A stretch of DNA of 64,000 nucleotides from Candidatus Allofournierella merdigallinarum (GTDB taxonomy: Bacteria; Bacillota; Clostridia; Oscillospirales; Ruminococcaceae), in NCBI GenBank assembly GCA_019117205.1, contig DXAC01000052.1, positions 1 through 64,000 on the forward strand. Direction: 5' to 3'. Both the position numbers and the translations under genes were made by a program. The notes under the pieces were generated by a model. The model was not told where the DNA came from. It did no database searches and saw only the letters and a list, made by a program, of their open reading frames with translations. Shown in pieces: positions 48,018-56,618 of this stretch; the first letter of the stretch is position 1; each line of letters opens with the position of its first letter.

Positions 48018-48782
48018 TCAGCCGTCGCTTTCGGCGGCGTTGGCGATGTACAGCATGGTGAGCATACAGAAGATGAACGCCTGCATCAGGCTGCTGAACA
48101 GGTCGAAGTAGATGGACAGGATGGCCGGGATGCCCAGCTGGAAGAGGGGGATCAGGCTGAGGATCTCCCCCAGCACCCCCGGCAAAAGGCCCAGCACCGC
48201 GTTGCTGGCCACCGCCAGCGCCGCGTAGACCAGCGTGCTGATGACCCCGCCGGACATGATGTTGCCGAAGTGACGGAACGCCATGGAGATGGGGGTGGCC
48301 AGCTCGCTGATGATGTTGAACGGGGTGAACACCGGGATGGGGGTGGTGAAGCCCAAGAGATAGCCCCCCAGGCCGTTGGTCTTTATCTTGGTGTAGGTGA
48401 TCATCACGAACACCAAAAGGGCCCAGGACAGCTCGGTGGAAAGGTCGCTGGTGGCGGGGTACAGCCCGATCAGGCTGGACAGGCTGCACAGCGCCGAATA
48501 GCTGAACAGCGCCCCGATAAAGGGCACAAAGTGGGCGTAGCGCTGGCCCATGTTGCCGATGACGAAGTTCTTGCAGGTGGTGACCAGCAGCTCCGCCACC
48601 GCCTGCTTTTTGCTGATCTTGTCCACGGTCAGGCCCCGGCCCAGCCACCAGCAGAGCAGCGCGATGGCCGCCAGGATGATCCAGGCGTTCAGCAGGCTCT
48701 CGGTGAGCTGGAACTTGCCCAGCACCGGCACCGACCAGGAGGACTCCCACAGGATCTTTGGGCCGTTTATCTCAACATTCAT
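48018..48782 (-). CDS. atpB: F-type ATP synthase a subunit
   Basis: 254 aa, membrane stator with about six helices. The essential Arg lies in the SMAFRHFGNIMSGG helix. It starts 11 bases inside the end of the atpI-like gene. It forms the ion half-channels against the c ring. Confidence 0.96.
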   Translation of the reverse strand: MNVEINGPKILWESSWSVPVLGKFQLTESLLNAWIILAAIALLCWWLGRGLTVDKISKKQAVAELLVTTCKNFVIGNMGQRYAHFVPFIGALFSYSALCSLSSLIGLYPATSDLSTELSWALLVFVMITYTKIKTNGLGGYLLGFTTPIPVFTPFNIISELATPISMAFRHFGNIMSGGVISTLVYAALAVASNAVLGLLPGVLGEILSLIPLFQLGIPAILSIYFDLFSSLMQAFIFCMLTMLYIANAAESDG

Positions 48783-49203
48783 GGCCGGTCTCTTCCCCCT
48801 TTTCCTCGTTGTTTTGTTCTTTTTTGTACATCCCCGTGAGCTGCATCACCGCGATGGTCAGCCGGGGAAACAGCAGCGGCAGCGCCGCCGCCACCCAGTG
48901 GAACACCGGCGCGCTCACCGCCAGGATCAGCCACAGGGCCATCAGCAGCATCCGCATACTGTAAGAAAACTGCATCAGCTTGCGGCCCCGCTCCTCGTTC
49001 GTCTCGCGGGTGATCTTCTGCACCGTGAGGCCCAAAAGCAGGAAGTTGAGCACCGCCACCGCGCCGCCCAAAACGCCCCCCAGGGCCACCGTGTAGTCAA
49101 AACGCCCCAAAAGGGCGAACACGGCGAGCATCGCCGCCACCCCCACCGCCACGCCAAGGGCGATGTGGGCGGTCTCTTTTTTCACAGCCGGCTGCAGTTT
49201 CAT
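48772..49203 (-). CDS. atpI: ATP synthase subunit I (AtpI-like)
   Basis: 143 aa with four membrane helices (about 17-36, 41-60, 80-100, 104-122). FDYTVALGGVLGGAVAVLNFLLLGL is typical of the ATP_synt_I family, which helps assemble the c ring. ATG 49203 has GAGAGGAA 9 bases upstream. Confidence 0.85.
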   Translation of the reverse strand: MKLQPAVKKETAHIALGVAVGVAAMLAVFALLGRFDYTVALGGVLGGAVAVLNFLLLGLTVQKITRETNEERGRKLMQFSYSMRMLLMALWLILAVSAPVFHWVAAALPLLFPRLTIAVMQLTGMYKKEQNNEEKGEETGHEC

Positions 49204-49220
49204 CCGGACGTTCCTCTCTT

Positions 49221-49481
49221 TCAAACATGGTCGTTGAATGCGGCGGGAGGCGTTTTCCCGCCCTTGTTTTTGCGCTGTACATAGCGGTAGAAGCCCCAGA
49301 ACGAGGCCGCCGCGCCCCCAAGGCCCAGCACCAGCGCCGGCACCATGACCCAGGCGGGCCAGCCCCTGGCCTGGACGAGCCACCAGGCCCCGCCCGCGCA
49401 CAGCAGAGGCGGCGTGACCAGCGAGAAGCCCAGCTGGGTGAGCCAGGCCAGCTCCCGCAGCGCGCGCATCCAGCCTTTCAA
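49221..49481 (-). CDS. AtpZ/AtpI family small membrane protein
   Basis: 86 aa with two membrane helices (LTQLGFSLVTPPLLCAGGAWW and VMVPALVLGLGGAAASFWGFY), the AtpZ layout. TTG 49481 has GGGGGAG 6 bases upstream. A GTG at 49517 is in frame, but it lies only about 5 bases after the predicted transcription start and has no ribosome site. First gene of the atp operon; family members promote c-ring assembly or carry Mg2+/Ca2+. Confidence 0.8.
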   Translation of the reverse strand: MKGWMRALRELAWLTQLGFSLVTPPLLCAGGAWWLVQARGWPAWVMVPALVLGLGGAAASFWGFYRYVQRKNKGGKTPPAAFNDHV

Positions 49482-49528
49482 CAGCCGCTCCCCCCTCTTG
49501 GGCGCACCGTGCGCCACATCATTTAAGT

Positions 49529-49557
49529 ATTATACCAAAAACAAAAACACAAAACAA
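49529..49557 (-). promoter_or_regulatory. Promoter of the ATP synthase operon
   Basis: On the minus strand TTGTTT (49552-49557), 17 bases, TATAAT (49529-49534) with an extended TGG before it. Transcription would start near 49522. Confidence 0.78.
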
Positions 49558-49634
49558 TTCATTTTGTGGAGGAGTCACAGTTTTTTTACATTGGCCGGCC
49601 ACCTGTTTCCGATCCTGGCCGCCCCGCCGCCGCC

Positions 49635-49663
49635 TTGCCCCCGGCGTGCCTTTGTGTTACAAT
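49635..49663 (+). promoter_or_regulatory. Promoter of the GT2 gene
   Basis: TTGCCC (49635-49640), 17 bases, TACAAT (49658-49663). Confidence 0.7.
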
Positions 49664-49693
49664 GATAAAAACAAACGCAAAGGCGGTGGCAGA

Positions 49694-50641
49694 ATGCTGC
49701 TTTCCATCGTGGTGCCCTGCTACAACGAGCAGGAGGCGCTGCCCCTTTTTTACAAGGAGATCTGCCGGGTGGCGGGCGAGATGAAAGCCAGCCACGGGGC
49801 GGATTTTGAGTTCATTTTCGTGGACGACGGCTCCAGGGACGACACCCTTGCCATCGCCCGCCGGCTGCACGGGCAGGACGCCCGGGTGCGCTACATCAGC
49901 TTTTCCCGCAACTTCGGCAAGGAGGCGGGCATCCTGGCGGGCCTCGAGGCGGCAAAGGGCGACTATGTGGCCATGATGGACGCGGACCTGCAGGACCCGC
50001 CGGCCCTTTTGCCCCAGATGCTGGACGCGCTGCTCACCGAGGACTACGACTGCGCCGCCACCCGCCGCACCACCCGCCAGGGCGAGCCGCCCATCCGCAG
50101 CTTCTTCGCCCGGCTGTTCTACAAGATCATCAACAAAATGAGCGACGCGGACATCGTGGACGGCGCCCGGGACTACCGGCTGATGCGCCGGCGGATGGTG
50201 GACGCCATTCTGGCCCTGCCGGAGTACAACCGCTTTTCCAAGGGCATCTTCGGCTGGGTGGGCTTTAAGACCAAGTGGCTGGAGTACGTGAATGTGGAGC
50301 GGGTGGCCGGCGAGACCAAGTGGAGCTTCTGGAAGCTGTTCCTCTACTCGCTGGAGGGCATCACCGCCTTTACCACCGCGCCGCTGGCTCTGGCCAGCCT
50401 GATGGGCATCTTCTTCTGTGTGCTGGCCTTTGTGATGATCGTCTTCATCATCGTGCGGACGCTGCTCTTCGGCGACCCCACCAGCGGCTGGCCCAGCCTG
50501 GTGTGCATCGTGTTTCTGTGCAGCGGGGTGCAGCTGTTCTGCATCGGGGTGCTGGGGCAGTACCTGGCCAAGACCTACATGGAGGTCAAGCGCCGCCCGG
50601 TGTACATCGTGCGGGAGACCGAAGAGGACGACCTGCCCTGA
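49694..50641 (+). CDS. Glycosyltransferase family 2, GtrB/polyprenyl-phosphate type
   Basis: 315 aa. GT-A domain with VVPCYNEQEAL, FVDDGSRDDT, the metal-binding MDADLQDPP (DxD) and RDYRLMRRR; then two C-terminal membrane helices (about 225-285). This layout transfers a sugar from a nucleotide to undecaprenyl phosphate on the cytosolic face. AAAGGCGG precedes ATG 49694. It could cooperate with a GtrA protein, one of which is encoded at 19165. Confidence 0.92.
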   Translation: MLLSIVVPCYNEQEALPLFYKEICRVAGEMKASHGADFEFIFVDDGSRDDTLAIARRLHGQDARVRYISFSRNFGKEAGILAGLEAAKGDYVAMMDADLQDPPALLPQMLDALLTEDYDCAATRRTTRQGEPPIRSFFARLFYKIINKMSDADIVDGARDYRLMRRRMVDAILALPEYNRFSKGIFGWVGFKTKWLEYVNVERVAGETKWSFWKLFLYSLEGITAFTTAPLALASLMGIFFCVLAFVMIVFIIVRTLLFGDPTSGWPSLVCIVFLCSGVQLFCIGVLGQYLAKTYMEVKRRPVYIVRETEEDDLP

Positions 50642-50671
50642 CCGCCCGCTGCCGGGCCCTTTTGAACGAAA

Positions 50672-50713
50672 CAAAGCCCCGGCGGCCTTTTTAAAAAGGC
50701 CGCCGGGGCTTTG
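50672..50713. terminator. Bidirectional terminator, 42-bp perfect palindrome
   Basis: 21-bp arms (50672-50692 with 50693-50713) with no mismatch, between the converging GT2 and SGNH genes. Confidence 0.9.
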
Positions 50714-50721
50714 CTTTGCGT

Positions 50722-51720
50722 TCAGGAGGCGATGTAGTACTCGCTGCCCATCACATAGGGATTGTCGGCGCTGTAAGCCACGTGGCCGGCCAGGTACTCC
50801 GCCCAGGCCTTGTAGCCGGCGGCCACCATGTGCAGCCCGTCGGAGGAGTACTCCGCCAAAAGGTCGCCGTTTTCGTCCGCCAGGGCGCTGTAAACATCCA
50901 CGAAATACACGCCCTTTTCCAGCGCCAGCGCCGCCAGCTTTTCGTTCACCCGCTGGATGCGCTCCTTGTAGATGCCGGTGCTCTCGTAGTCCGCCGCCAC
51001 CGGGGTCATCGTCTGCACGTAGATCTGGGCGGCGGGGGCCGCCTGGCGCACAAGGTCGATCATCTGGCCGTAGTAGGCGATGAAGCTGTTCTCGGTGGCC
51101 TCGTCGTCCCGGGCGGCCAGGGCGTTGGCTCCGAACATCAGGTAGATGCTCTTGGGGCCCATCTCGGCGGCCACGTCCAGGGGCACCGACTCCTCATTCG
51201 TGTTGAAGTCGGTCATCACCACCCGGTTCACCACGTCGCCGGGGGTGGCGCCCCGGTAGCCCCGCACGGTGGCCACGTCTTTCACCGGGTTCTCGTAAAG
51301 GCCCAGGCCCTCGGTGACGCTGTCGCCCAGGAAAAGGGCGGTGGAAAACCAGGTGTTGTCCACCCGGCCGCACGCCGGCAGGCAGATCTTGTCGTAGGTC
51401 AGGGGGGTGTAGCTCCAGTCGCCGGTCTGCTGCACCGGGCCCATGGCGGCGAACTGCACCCCGCCGGCGGCGTCCGTCACCGGGTTCTCCATGGGCAGGG
51501 GCGCCAGCACGCTGCCCGAAAGGCCGGTGGCGCCCAGCTCCGGGGAGCTGTCCGCCGGGGGGACCTCCTCGCCGCCGCCCACCGTCTCGATGGCCCAGGT
51601 GATCACCCAGGCCAGGCCCAGCAGCACCACCGCCGCGGCGGCAAGGCGCAGCACCCGCAGCGCCGAGCGGTGCCGCTGGCGGGCCAGAGTCTCTTTTCGG
51701 AATTCACGGTAGCTGGCCAT
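50722..51720 (-). CDS. Membrane-anchored SGNH/GDSL hydrolase, paralogue A
   Basis: 332 aa. Short basic cytosolic start MASYREFRKETLARQRHRS, one membrane helix (about 26-46), a spacer, then an SGNH fold: block I FLGDSVTEG (Ser nucleophile), block III GANAL, block V SSDGLHMVAAGY with Asp and His. Likely deacylates a cell-wall polymer outside the membrane. Its start lies 21 bases after the stop of the paralogue upstream. Confidence 0.9.
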   Translation of the reverse strand: MASYREFRKETLARQRHRSALRVLRLAAAAVVLLGLAWVITWAIETVGGGEEVPPADSSPELGATGLSGSVLAPLPMENPVTDAAGGVQFAAMGPVQQTGDWSYTPLTYDKICLPACGRVDNTWFSTALFLGDSVTEGLGLYENPVKDVATVRGYRGATPGDVVNRVVMTDFNTNEESVPLDVAAEMGPKSIYLMFGANALAARDDEATENSFIAYYGQMIDLVRQAAPAAQIYVQTMTPVAADYESTGIYKERIQRVNEKLAALALEKGVYFVDVYSALADENGDLLAEYSSDGLHMVAAGYKAWAEYLAGHVAYSADNPYVMGSEYYIAS

Positions 51721-51741
51721 GGCGGCCTCCTTTTGAAACGA

Positions 51742-52737
51742 TCAGGCGACGTGGGTGGCCAGGTACTCGGCCATGATGGGGTAGGCGTTCTGGTTCAGGT
51801 GCACGCTGTCGGCGGCGGCCAGGTCCGCCCGCAGGTCGCCGTTTTCATCCTGCAGCGCCTCGTAGACGTTCACAAAATAGCAGCCCTTTTCGGCGGCCAT
51901 CACCGCCAGCTGGGTGTTCACCCGCTGGATGCGTTCCCGGTAGAGCCCCGGCTGGCTGGCCCCCGGCCGCACCGGGGTGATGGACTGGACGTAGATGTCC
52001 ACCTCGTCCCCCAGATCCGCCTTGAACATGTCCAGCATCTGGCCGTAGTAGCTCAGGAAAGACTGCTCGGTGGCCTCGCCGTCCCGCACCAGGGCGTTGG
52101 TGCCCAGCAGGATGTACAGCCGCAGGGGGTTGGAGTTGATGATGGTCTCGTAGACGTTCTCGCTGCCCCGGCCGGAGGCGTCGCCCGGGTCGGCGGTCTG
52201 CTTGTTCACCACCGCGCTGGGGCCGATGCTCTTGTAGGCGCAGATAAAGGCGTGGGCCTTCATGGGGGACTCGTAGATGTTCCAGCCCTGGCTGACGCTG
52301 TCGCCCAAAATGGCGGCCCGGTCGAAGAAGCTGTAATCCACCGCGGCGGACGCGCCCACCGCCAGCATCCGGTAGTCCGCGCCGGTGATCTCGGTGCTCA
52401 GGGTCTGCTCCACCGGCGTGGAGGTGTTCCAGGCGGCCTTGCCGGAGGCCGGCGCGTCGGTTTCGCCCGCCGGGTCGGAGGTCGTCTGGGTCGGGTCGGA
52501 GGTCGTCTGGGCCGGGTCGGAGGCCGGCTGGCTGGCGGTGGAGGCCGGCTGGCTGGTGGAGGTCACCAGCTGCTCGTCGCCGGGCTGCCACAGCGCCCCG
52601 GAAAGCAGGGTGTACAGCGCGAAAAAGGCCACGCCGCACACGGCGGCGGCAGCCACCAGCAAGATCGTCAGCCGCACAAGAAATTTGCGCCGCCGACGGC
52701 GCTTTACCTGTTCTCTGAATTCCCGGTAGGTCGCCAT
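51742..52737 (-). CDS. Membrane-anchored SGNH/GDSL hydrolase, paralogue B
   Basis: 331 aa, same design as paralogue A: start MATYREFREQVKRRRRRKF, membrane helix (about 22-44), then a Ser/Thr/Pro linker with repeated SDPxQTT units, then ILGDSVSQG, GTNAL and ADSVHLNQNAYP. The catalytic Asp and His are kept. First gene of the pair; ATG preceded by GAGGGAG. Clearly a tandem duplication with diverged linkers. Confidence 0.9.
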   Translation of the reverse strand: MATYREFREQVKRRRRRKFLVRLTILLVAAAAVCGVAFFALYTLLSGALWQPGDEQLVTSTSQPASTASQPASDPAQTTSDPTQTTSDPAGETDAPASGKAAWNTSTPVEQTLSTEITGADYRMLAVGASAAVDYSFFDRAAILGDSVSQGWNIYESPMKAHAFICAYKSIGPSAVVNKQTADPGDASGRGSENVYETIINSNPLRLYILLGTNALVRDGEATEQSFLSYYGQMLDMFKADLGDEVDIYVQSITPVRPGASQPGLYRERIQRVNTQLAVMAAEKGCYFVNVYEALQDENGDLRADLAAADSVHLNQNAYPIMAEYLATHVA

Positions 52738-52777
52738 GGTGTTTCTCCCTCTTTGCTCCAAACGATATACAGTTTGT

Positions 52778-52806
52778 ATTATACTCCCGCGGCAGGGCGG
52801 GCGCAA
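52778..52806 (-). promoter_or_regulatory. Promoter of the SGNH hydrolase pair
   Basis: On the minus strand TTGCGC (52801-52806), 17 bases, TATAAT (52778-52783). Confidence 0.75.
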
Positions 52807-52918
52807 GCGGCCGCCGCAAAATTCACAGGCCGTTCACCTTTAGTATTTTCCCCCCGCCGGGCGAATATGCCGCGGCGGCGGGCCCATATTGTATATAATA
52901 CGAAGCCACCGGCCCGCT

Positions 52919-53767
52919 CTATTGCACTTTTGCGCCCCGTTTTCTCGCCCCCGCCAGGTTGTACACCAAAAGCCCCGCCAGCACGATGGCGATGCCCACA
53001 AGGCTCATGGGGCCCACTTTCTCTCCCCAGAACAGGGCCACCCACACCGGGTTCAGCACCGGCTCGGTCATGCAGACGAGGTTCGCCGCCACCGGCGGGG
53101 TGGTGGCAAGGCCCCGGGCCATGAGCAGGTAGGCGGCCCCCACCTGCACCGTGCCCATCAGGAACACGGCCCCCCAGCTGCCGGCGCTCAGGGCCGGCTC
53201 GCGCACCAGCCAGGGCAGGCCCACGGCGAAGCCCAGCAGCTGGCTGAAAAAGTAGCTGGAGAAGCTGTCGGCCCCGGGGAACATGTTCACCATGAACACC
53301 ACCGCGTAGCAGCTGGCGGCCACCACCGCCAGCAGGTTGCCCGCCATGCCCCCGGCCTCCAGGCTGCCCGCGAAACAGCAGGCCATGCCGGCAAAGACCA
53401 CGCAGCAGGCGGCCAGGTCCAGCCGCCGGGGCCGCTGCCTGAAAAAGGCCCACAGGTAGAGCAGGATAAAGATGGGGCTGGTGTATTGCAGCACCACCGC
53501 GTTGGCGGCGGTGGTCAGCCGGGTGGCCAGGGTATAGAACACGTTGCAGGCCGCGATGCACGCCGCGCAGCCCAGCACCGTTTTGTTGCAGCGCAGCGGA
53601 TAGCCGGTGGCTTTCATGTAGCCAAAGGTGACCAGCGCCGCAAAGAGATTGCGCCCGCTGTTGATGGCCAGGGCGTTCCAGGGGATGGCCTTGATCATCA
53701 GCCCGCCGAAGCTCATGAGCACCGCCGCCGCCGCCACCAGCAGCACGCCGCTTTTCCGCTTGTCCAT
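52919..53767 (-). CDS. EamA-domain DMT superfamily transporter
   Basis: 282 aa, ten membrane helices in two EamA repeats: SFGGLMIKAIPWNALAINSGRNL in the first; GLATTPPVAANLVCMTEPVLNPVW in the second. Usually exports metabolites or amino acids; substrate unknown. ATG 53767 preceded by GAGGAACG. It is divergent from the DegV gene. Confidence 0.9.
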   Translation of the reverse strand: MDKRKSGVLLVAAAAVLMSFGGLMIKAIPWNALAINSGRNLFAALVTFGYMKATGYPLRCNKTVLGCAACIAACNVFYTLATRLTTAANAVVLQYTSPIFILLYLWAFFRQRPRRLDLAACCVVFAGMACCFAGSLEAGGMAGNLLAVVAASCYAVVFMVNMFPGADSFSSYFFSQLLGFAVGLPWLVREPALSAGSWGAVFLMGTVQVGAAYLLMARGLATTPPVAANLVCMTEPVLNPVWVALFWGEKVGPMSLVGIAIVLAGLLVYNLAGARKRGAKVQ

Positions 53768-53864
53768 ATCGTTCCTCCTCGCCGCGCCGCCCGCAAAGGC
53801 GGGGACGCCGCTTTTCATTGTACCGCAACCGGCGGCGTTTGTCACGGCATTTTCCCGCTTTTGC

Positions 53865-53893
53865 TTGACGGCTCCCGCCGGCGCTGGTACAAT
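53865..53893 (+). promoter_or_regulatory. Promoter of degV-like gene
   Basis: TTGACG (53865-53870), 17 bases, TACAAT (53888-53893). A leader hairpin AGCCCC/GGGGCT follows near 53924-53940. Confidence 0.75.
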
Positions 53894-53961
53894 AAGAGGA
53901 GGAATGTAGTTTTTAATACCAGATAGCCCCCGCGGGGCTCTGGAGCAAGGAGAGATGCTGT

Positions 53962-54801
53962 ATGTCCTGGATCATTGTGGGAGACTCCTCCTGTGAACTG
54001 CGTACCCTGGAAGACCCGGCCCCGGACCTTACTTTTGCCACCGTGCCGCTGAAGATCCGGGTGGGCGAGCGGGAGTTCGTGGACAACGCCGCGCTGGACG
54101 TGGACGCCATGATCGACGCCATGCACAACTACAACGGCGCGTCCACCACCGCCTGCCCCAGCCCGGAGGAGTGGGCGGAGAAATTCCTGCTGGCGGACAA
54201 GGTGCTGGCCATCACCATCAGCAGCAATCTGTCCGGCAGCTACAACAGCGCCATCGTGGCCCGGGACATGGTGCTGGAGCGCTATCCCGACAAAAAGATC
54301 TTCGTGCTGGACAGCCTGTCCACCGGCGGCGAGATGACCCTTGCCATCTGGAAAGCCAACGAGCTGGTGGCCGCCGGGCTGGAGTTCGACGAGCTGGTGC
54401 GGGAGTGGGACACCTGGTTCCAGCAACGGCAGATCCTCTTCGCCCTGTCCAGCTTTGACAACCTGGTGAAGAACGGCCGGCTGAGCAAGCTGGCGGGCCT
54501 GGTGGCCGGCGTGATGAACATGCGGGCGGTAGGCCGCGGCAGCGAGGACGGCAAGCTGGAGATGCTCCACAAGGCCCGGGGCGAGACCCGCACCCTGGCC
54601 TACATGCTGGAGGAGATGGACCACCGGGGCTACCAGGGGCTGGAGCCGGTGGTCATCAGCCACTGCCAGAACGAAGCGGCCGCCCTGCTTTTGAAAAACG
54701 GCATTGAGAAGAAGTGGCCGGGGGCGAAAGTGGTGGTGCTGCCCTGCAGCGGCCTGACCAGCTTCTACGCCGAGAGCGGCGGCATCATCGTGGGGTACTG
54801 A
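53962..54801 (+). CDS. DegV family fatty-acid-binding protein
   Basis: 279 aa. N-terminal IIVGDSSCEL, then the TTACPSPEEW segment with the conserved Thr-rich strand, ITISSNLSGSYNSA that contacts the fatty-acid carboxylate in family structures, and the C-terminal domain ending in ESGGIIVGY. DegV/FakB proteins present fatty acids to FakA kinase; no fakA is in the window. AAGGAGAG precedes the ATG. The phosphoesterase gene follows directly. Confidence 0.92.
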   Translation: MSWIIVGDSSCELRTLEDPAPDLTFATVPLKIRVGEREFVDNAALDVDAMIDAMHNYNGASTTACPSPEEWAEKFLLADKVLAITISSNLSGSYNSAIVARDMVLERYPDKKIFVLDSLSTGGEMTLAIWKANELVAAGLEFDELVREWDTWFQQRQILFALSSFDNLVKNGRLSKLAGLVAGVMNMRAVGRGSEDGKLEMLHKARGETRTLAYMLEEMDHRGYQGLEPVVISHCQNEAAALLLKNGIEKKWPGAKVVVLPCSGLTSFYAESGGIIVGY

Positions 54802-54803
54802 CC

Positions 54804-55604
54804 ATGAAGCAGGACGTCGCGCTGCTGGCAGGAGCCGCCGCCCTCACCGCCGCCGGGCTGGGGGTGGCCCTTTACGCCGCGAAGCTGGAGCCCCGGCAGC
54901 TGGTGCTCACCCGGCCGCCGCTGGAAAAGCGCCCGCCGGTGCGCACGGTGTTTTTCAGCGACCTGCATCTGGGCCGCTACTACTCCCCCGACCATCTGGC
55001 CGCCGTGGTGGACCGGATCAACGCCCTGAAGCCCCAGCTGGTGCTCTTCGGGGGGGATTTTTTCTCCAAGTTTTTGCGGGACGCCTGGGCCCTGCCCTTT
55101 TCCGGGCTGGCCGCCCAGCTTCGGCGCATCCGCGCGCCGCTGGGCAAGTACGCGGTGCTGGGCAACCACGACGTGCGGGAGGGCGCCCGCCCCTTTTTCG
55201 AGGAGCTGTTCCGGGCGGGGGGCTTCACCGTCTTGTGGGACCAGGTGGTGTATCCCGCGCCGGGCATCGCCCTGTGCGGCCTGTCCCCCTATTCCAGCGG
55301 CCGGGCGCTGCGGGCCATGCCCGCCGGCGGCTGGCGGCTGTGCCTGTGCCACATGCCGGACAAGGCCCGGTATCTGCCGCTGCAAAAGGCGGACCTGATG
55401 CTCAGCGGCCACAGCCACGCCGGCCAGGTGCGGCTGCCGGTGATCACCCGGATGATCCTGCCTCCCGGAGGCAAGTTCTACCCCTACGGCCTCTACCGGC
55501 CCCAGGGGCCGGGGGCGGCCCAGCTGTATGTGAGCCGGGGCATCGGCATGAGCGGGGTGCCCTTTCGCTTTCTGGCCCCGCCGGAGCTGGTGGTGCTGGG
55601 CTGA
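54804..55604 (+). CDS. Membrane-anchored metallophosphoesterase (YkuE-like)
   Basis: 266 aa. N-terminal membrane helix (about 5-24), then the calcineurin-like motifs FFSDLHLG, GGDFF, GNHD, a CHMPD His, and GHSHAGQ. YkuE-like enzymes act on phospholipid headgroups or UDP-sugars at the membrane. The ATG lies 2 bases after the DegV stop with no separate strong ribosome site, so translation is probably coupled. Confidence 0.9.
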   Translation: MKQDVALLAGAAALTAAGLGVALYAAKLEPRQLVLTRPPLEKRPPVRTVFFSDLHLGRYYSPDHLAAVVDRINALKPQLVLFGGDFFSKFLRDAWALPFSGLAAQLRRIRAPLGKYAVLGNHDVREGARPFFEELFRAGGFTVLWDQVVYPAPGIALCGLSPYSSGRALRAMPAGGWRLCLCHMPDKARYLPLQKADLMLSGHSHAGQVRLPVITRMILPPGGKFYPYGLYRPQGPGAAQLYVSRGIGMSGVPFRFLAPPELVVLG

Positions 55605-55619
55605 TCTTTTAACCCCTTG

Positions 55620-55653
55620 TCCGGGGCCCCGCCGGGGCCCCGGACCTTTTTTT
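55620..55653 (+). terminator. Terminator after metallophosphoesterase
   Basis: An 11-bp perfect stem (55620-55630 with 55634-55644), GCC loop, then a 7-T run. Confidence 0.9.
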
Positions 55654-55662
55654 GCGAAAAAG

Positions 55663-55689
55663 TGAACCTTTTTCCTTTTGGCGACGATC
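55663..55689 (+). promoter_or_regulatory. Candidate ECF-type autoregulated promoter
   Basis: TGAACC (55663-55668) then CGACGATC (55682-55689) upstream of an ECF sigma gene. The GAACC-like -35 is typical of ECF promoters; a classic sigma-A promoter is not visible here. Confidence 0.45.
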
Positions 55690-55738
55690 ATGCTGTGAGC
55701 GAGGCGCTTCGCAGAGCACAACAAAGGAGGTGGGCCGG

Positions 55739-56272
55739 ATGCAGGCGAGCCAGGTGGAACAGCTGCTGAGCCGCTACGGAACAGAGCTCTACCGCTACTG
55801 CCGGCGGCTGGCCGGCTTCGGCCCGGACGGGGAGGACCTCTACCAGCAGACCTTTCTGCGGCTGCTGGAGCTGGACCTCGCCCCGGACGAGGGCAAAAAT
55901 CCCCGGGCGCTGCTGTACAGCGTGGCCACCGGCCTGTGGCGCAACGAGGCCCGCAAGCGGGGCCGCCGGGCGGCCATCGCCCGGCCGGTGGAGCTGGACG
56001 GGGAGGACCCGCCGCCCCTGGCCGGGGGCGAGGAGCCGGAGGCCGCGGCCCTGGCCGCGGCGGAGAGCCAGGCCCTGACGGCGGCGGTGGCGCGGCTGCC
56101 GGACAAATTCCGGGCGGCGGTGCTGCTGACCTACGGGGCCGGGCTTCCCCTGGAGGAAGTGGCCCGCATCCTGAAGCTGCCCCGGGGCACGGTGAAAAGC
56201 CGGCTGCACAAGGCGCGGCTTTTGCTGAAAAAAGAGATGGAGGCGAGGGGCTATGGACGAGAAGAACTTTGA
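55739..56272 (+). CDS. ECF-type RNA polymerase sigma factor (second)
   Basis: 177 aa. Region 2 (LYRYCRRLAGFGPDGEDLYQQTFLRLLEL) and region 4 (LPDKFRAAVLLTYGAGLPLEEVARILKLPRGTVKSRLHKAR) with a long acidic Ala-rich linker. AAAGGAGGTG precedes ATG 55739. The next gene overlaps by 20 bases, as expected for a sigma/anti-sigma pair. Confidence 0.93.
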   Translation: MQASQVEQLLSRYGTELYRYCRRLAGFGPDGEDLYQQTFLRLLELDLAPDEGKNPRALLYSVATGLWRNEARKRGRRAAIARPVELDGEDPPPLAGGEEPEAAALAAAESQALTAAVARLPDKFRAAVLLTYGAGLPLEEVARILKLPRGTVKSRLHKARLLLKKEMEARGYGREEL

Positions 56273-56618
56273 CCGGCGGCTGGCCGCCGCCCTGCAAACG
56301 GGCGAGGAGCCGGGCGGGGAGCTGAACGCCGTGCTGAAAGCCCGGCTCTATCAAAGGGAGCGGGAGCTGCAAAGCCGGCCCGCCCGGCGCCTCTCCCTGT
56401 GGTGGCTGCCCATGACCGCGAACCTCTTTGTCTGCGGGGTGCCCGCCCTCCTCTTCGCCCTGCCCGTCATGCCCCTGGCGGCCCATCTGGCGGCCTTCGC
56501 CCTGGGCTGGCTGGCGGTGGGGGGCGTGGTGATGACCTTTGTGGGCCTCAAGTGCTCCGATCTGAAAGAACAACTCACCCTGGAACTGCCCCAAAAGGGC
56601 AGAAAGGAGATGCTTTAA
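56253..56618 (+). CDS. Small membrane protein, probable anti-sigma partner
   Basis: 121 aa. Cytosolic N-terminal part (1-48) with MDEKNFDRRLAAALQTG, similar in tone to the start of short anti-sigma factors, then two membrane helices (about 50-75 and 79-101) and a short basic tail. No catalytic motif. Function is inferred from its overlap with the sigma gene. Confidence 0.72.
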   Translation: MDEKNFDRRLAAALQTGEEPGGELNAVLKARLYQRERELQSRPARRLSLWWLPMTANLFVCGVPALLFALPVMPLAAHLAAFALGWLAVGGVVMTFVGLKCSDLKEQLTLELPQKGRKEML

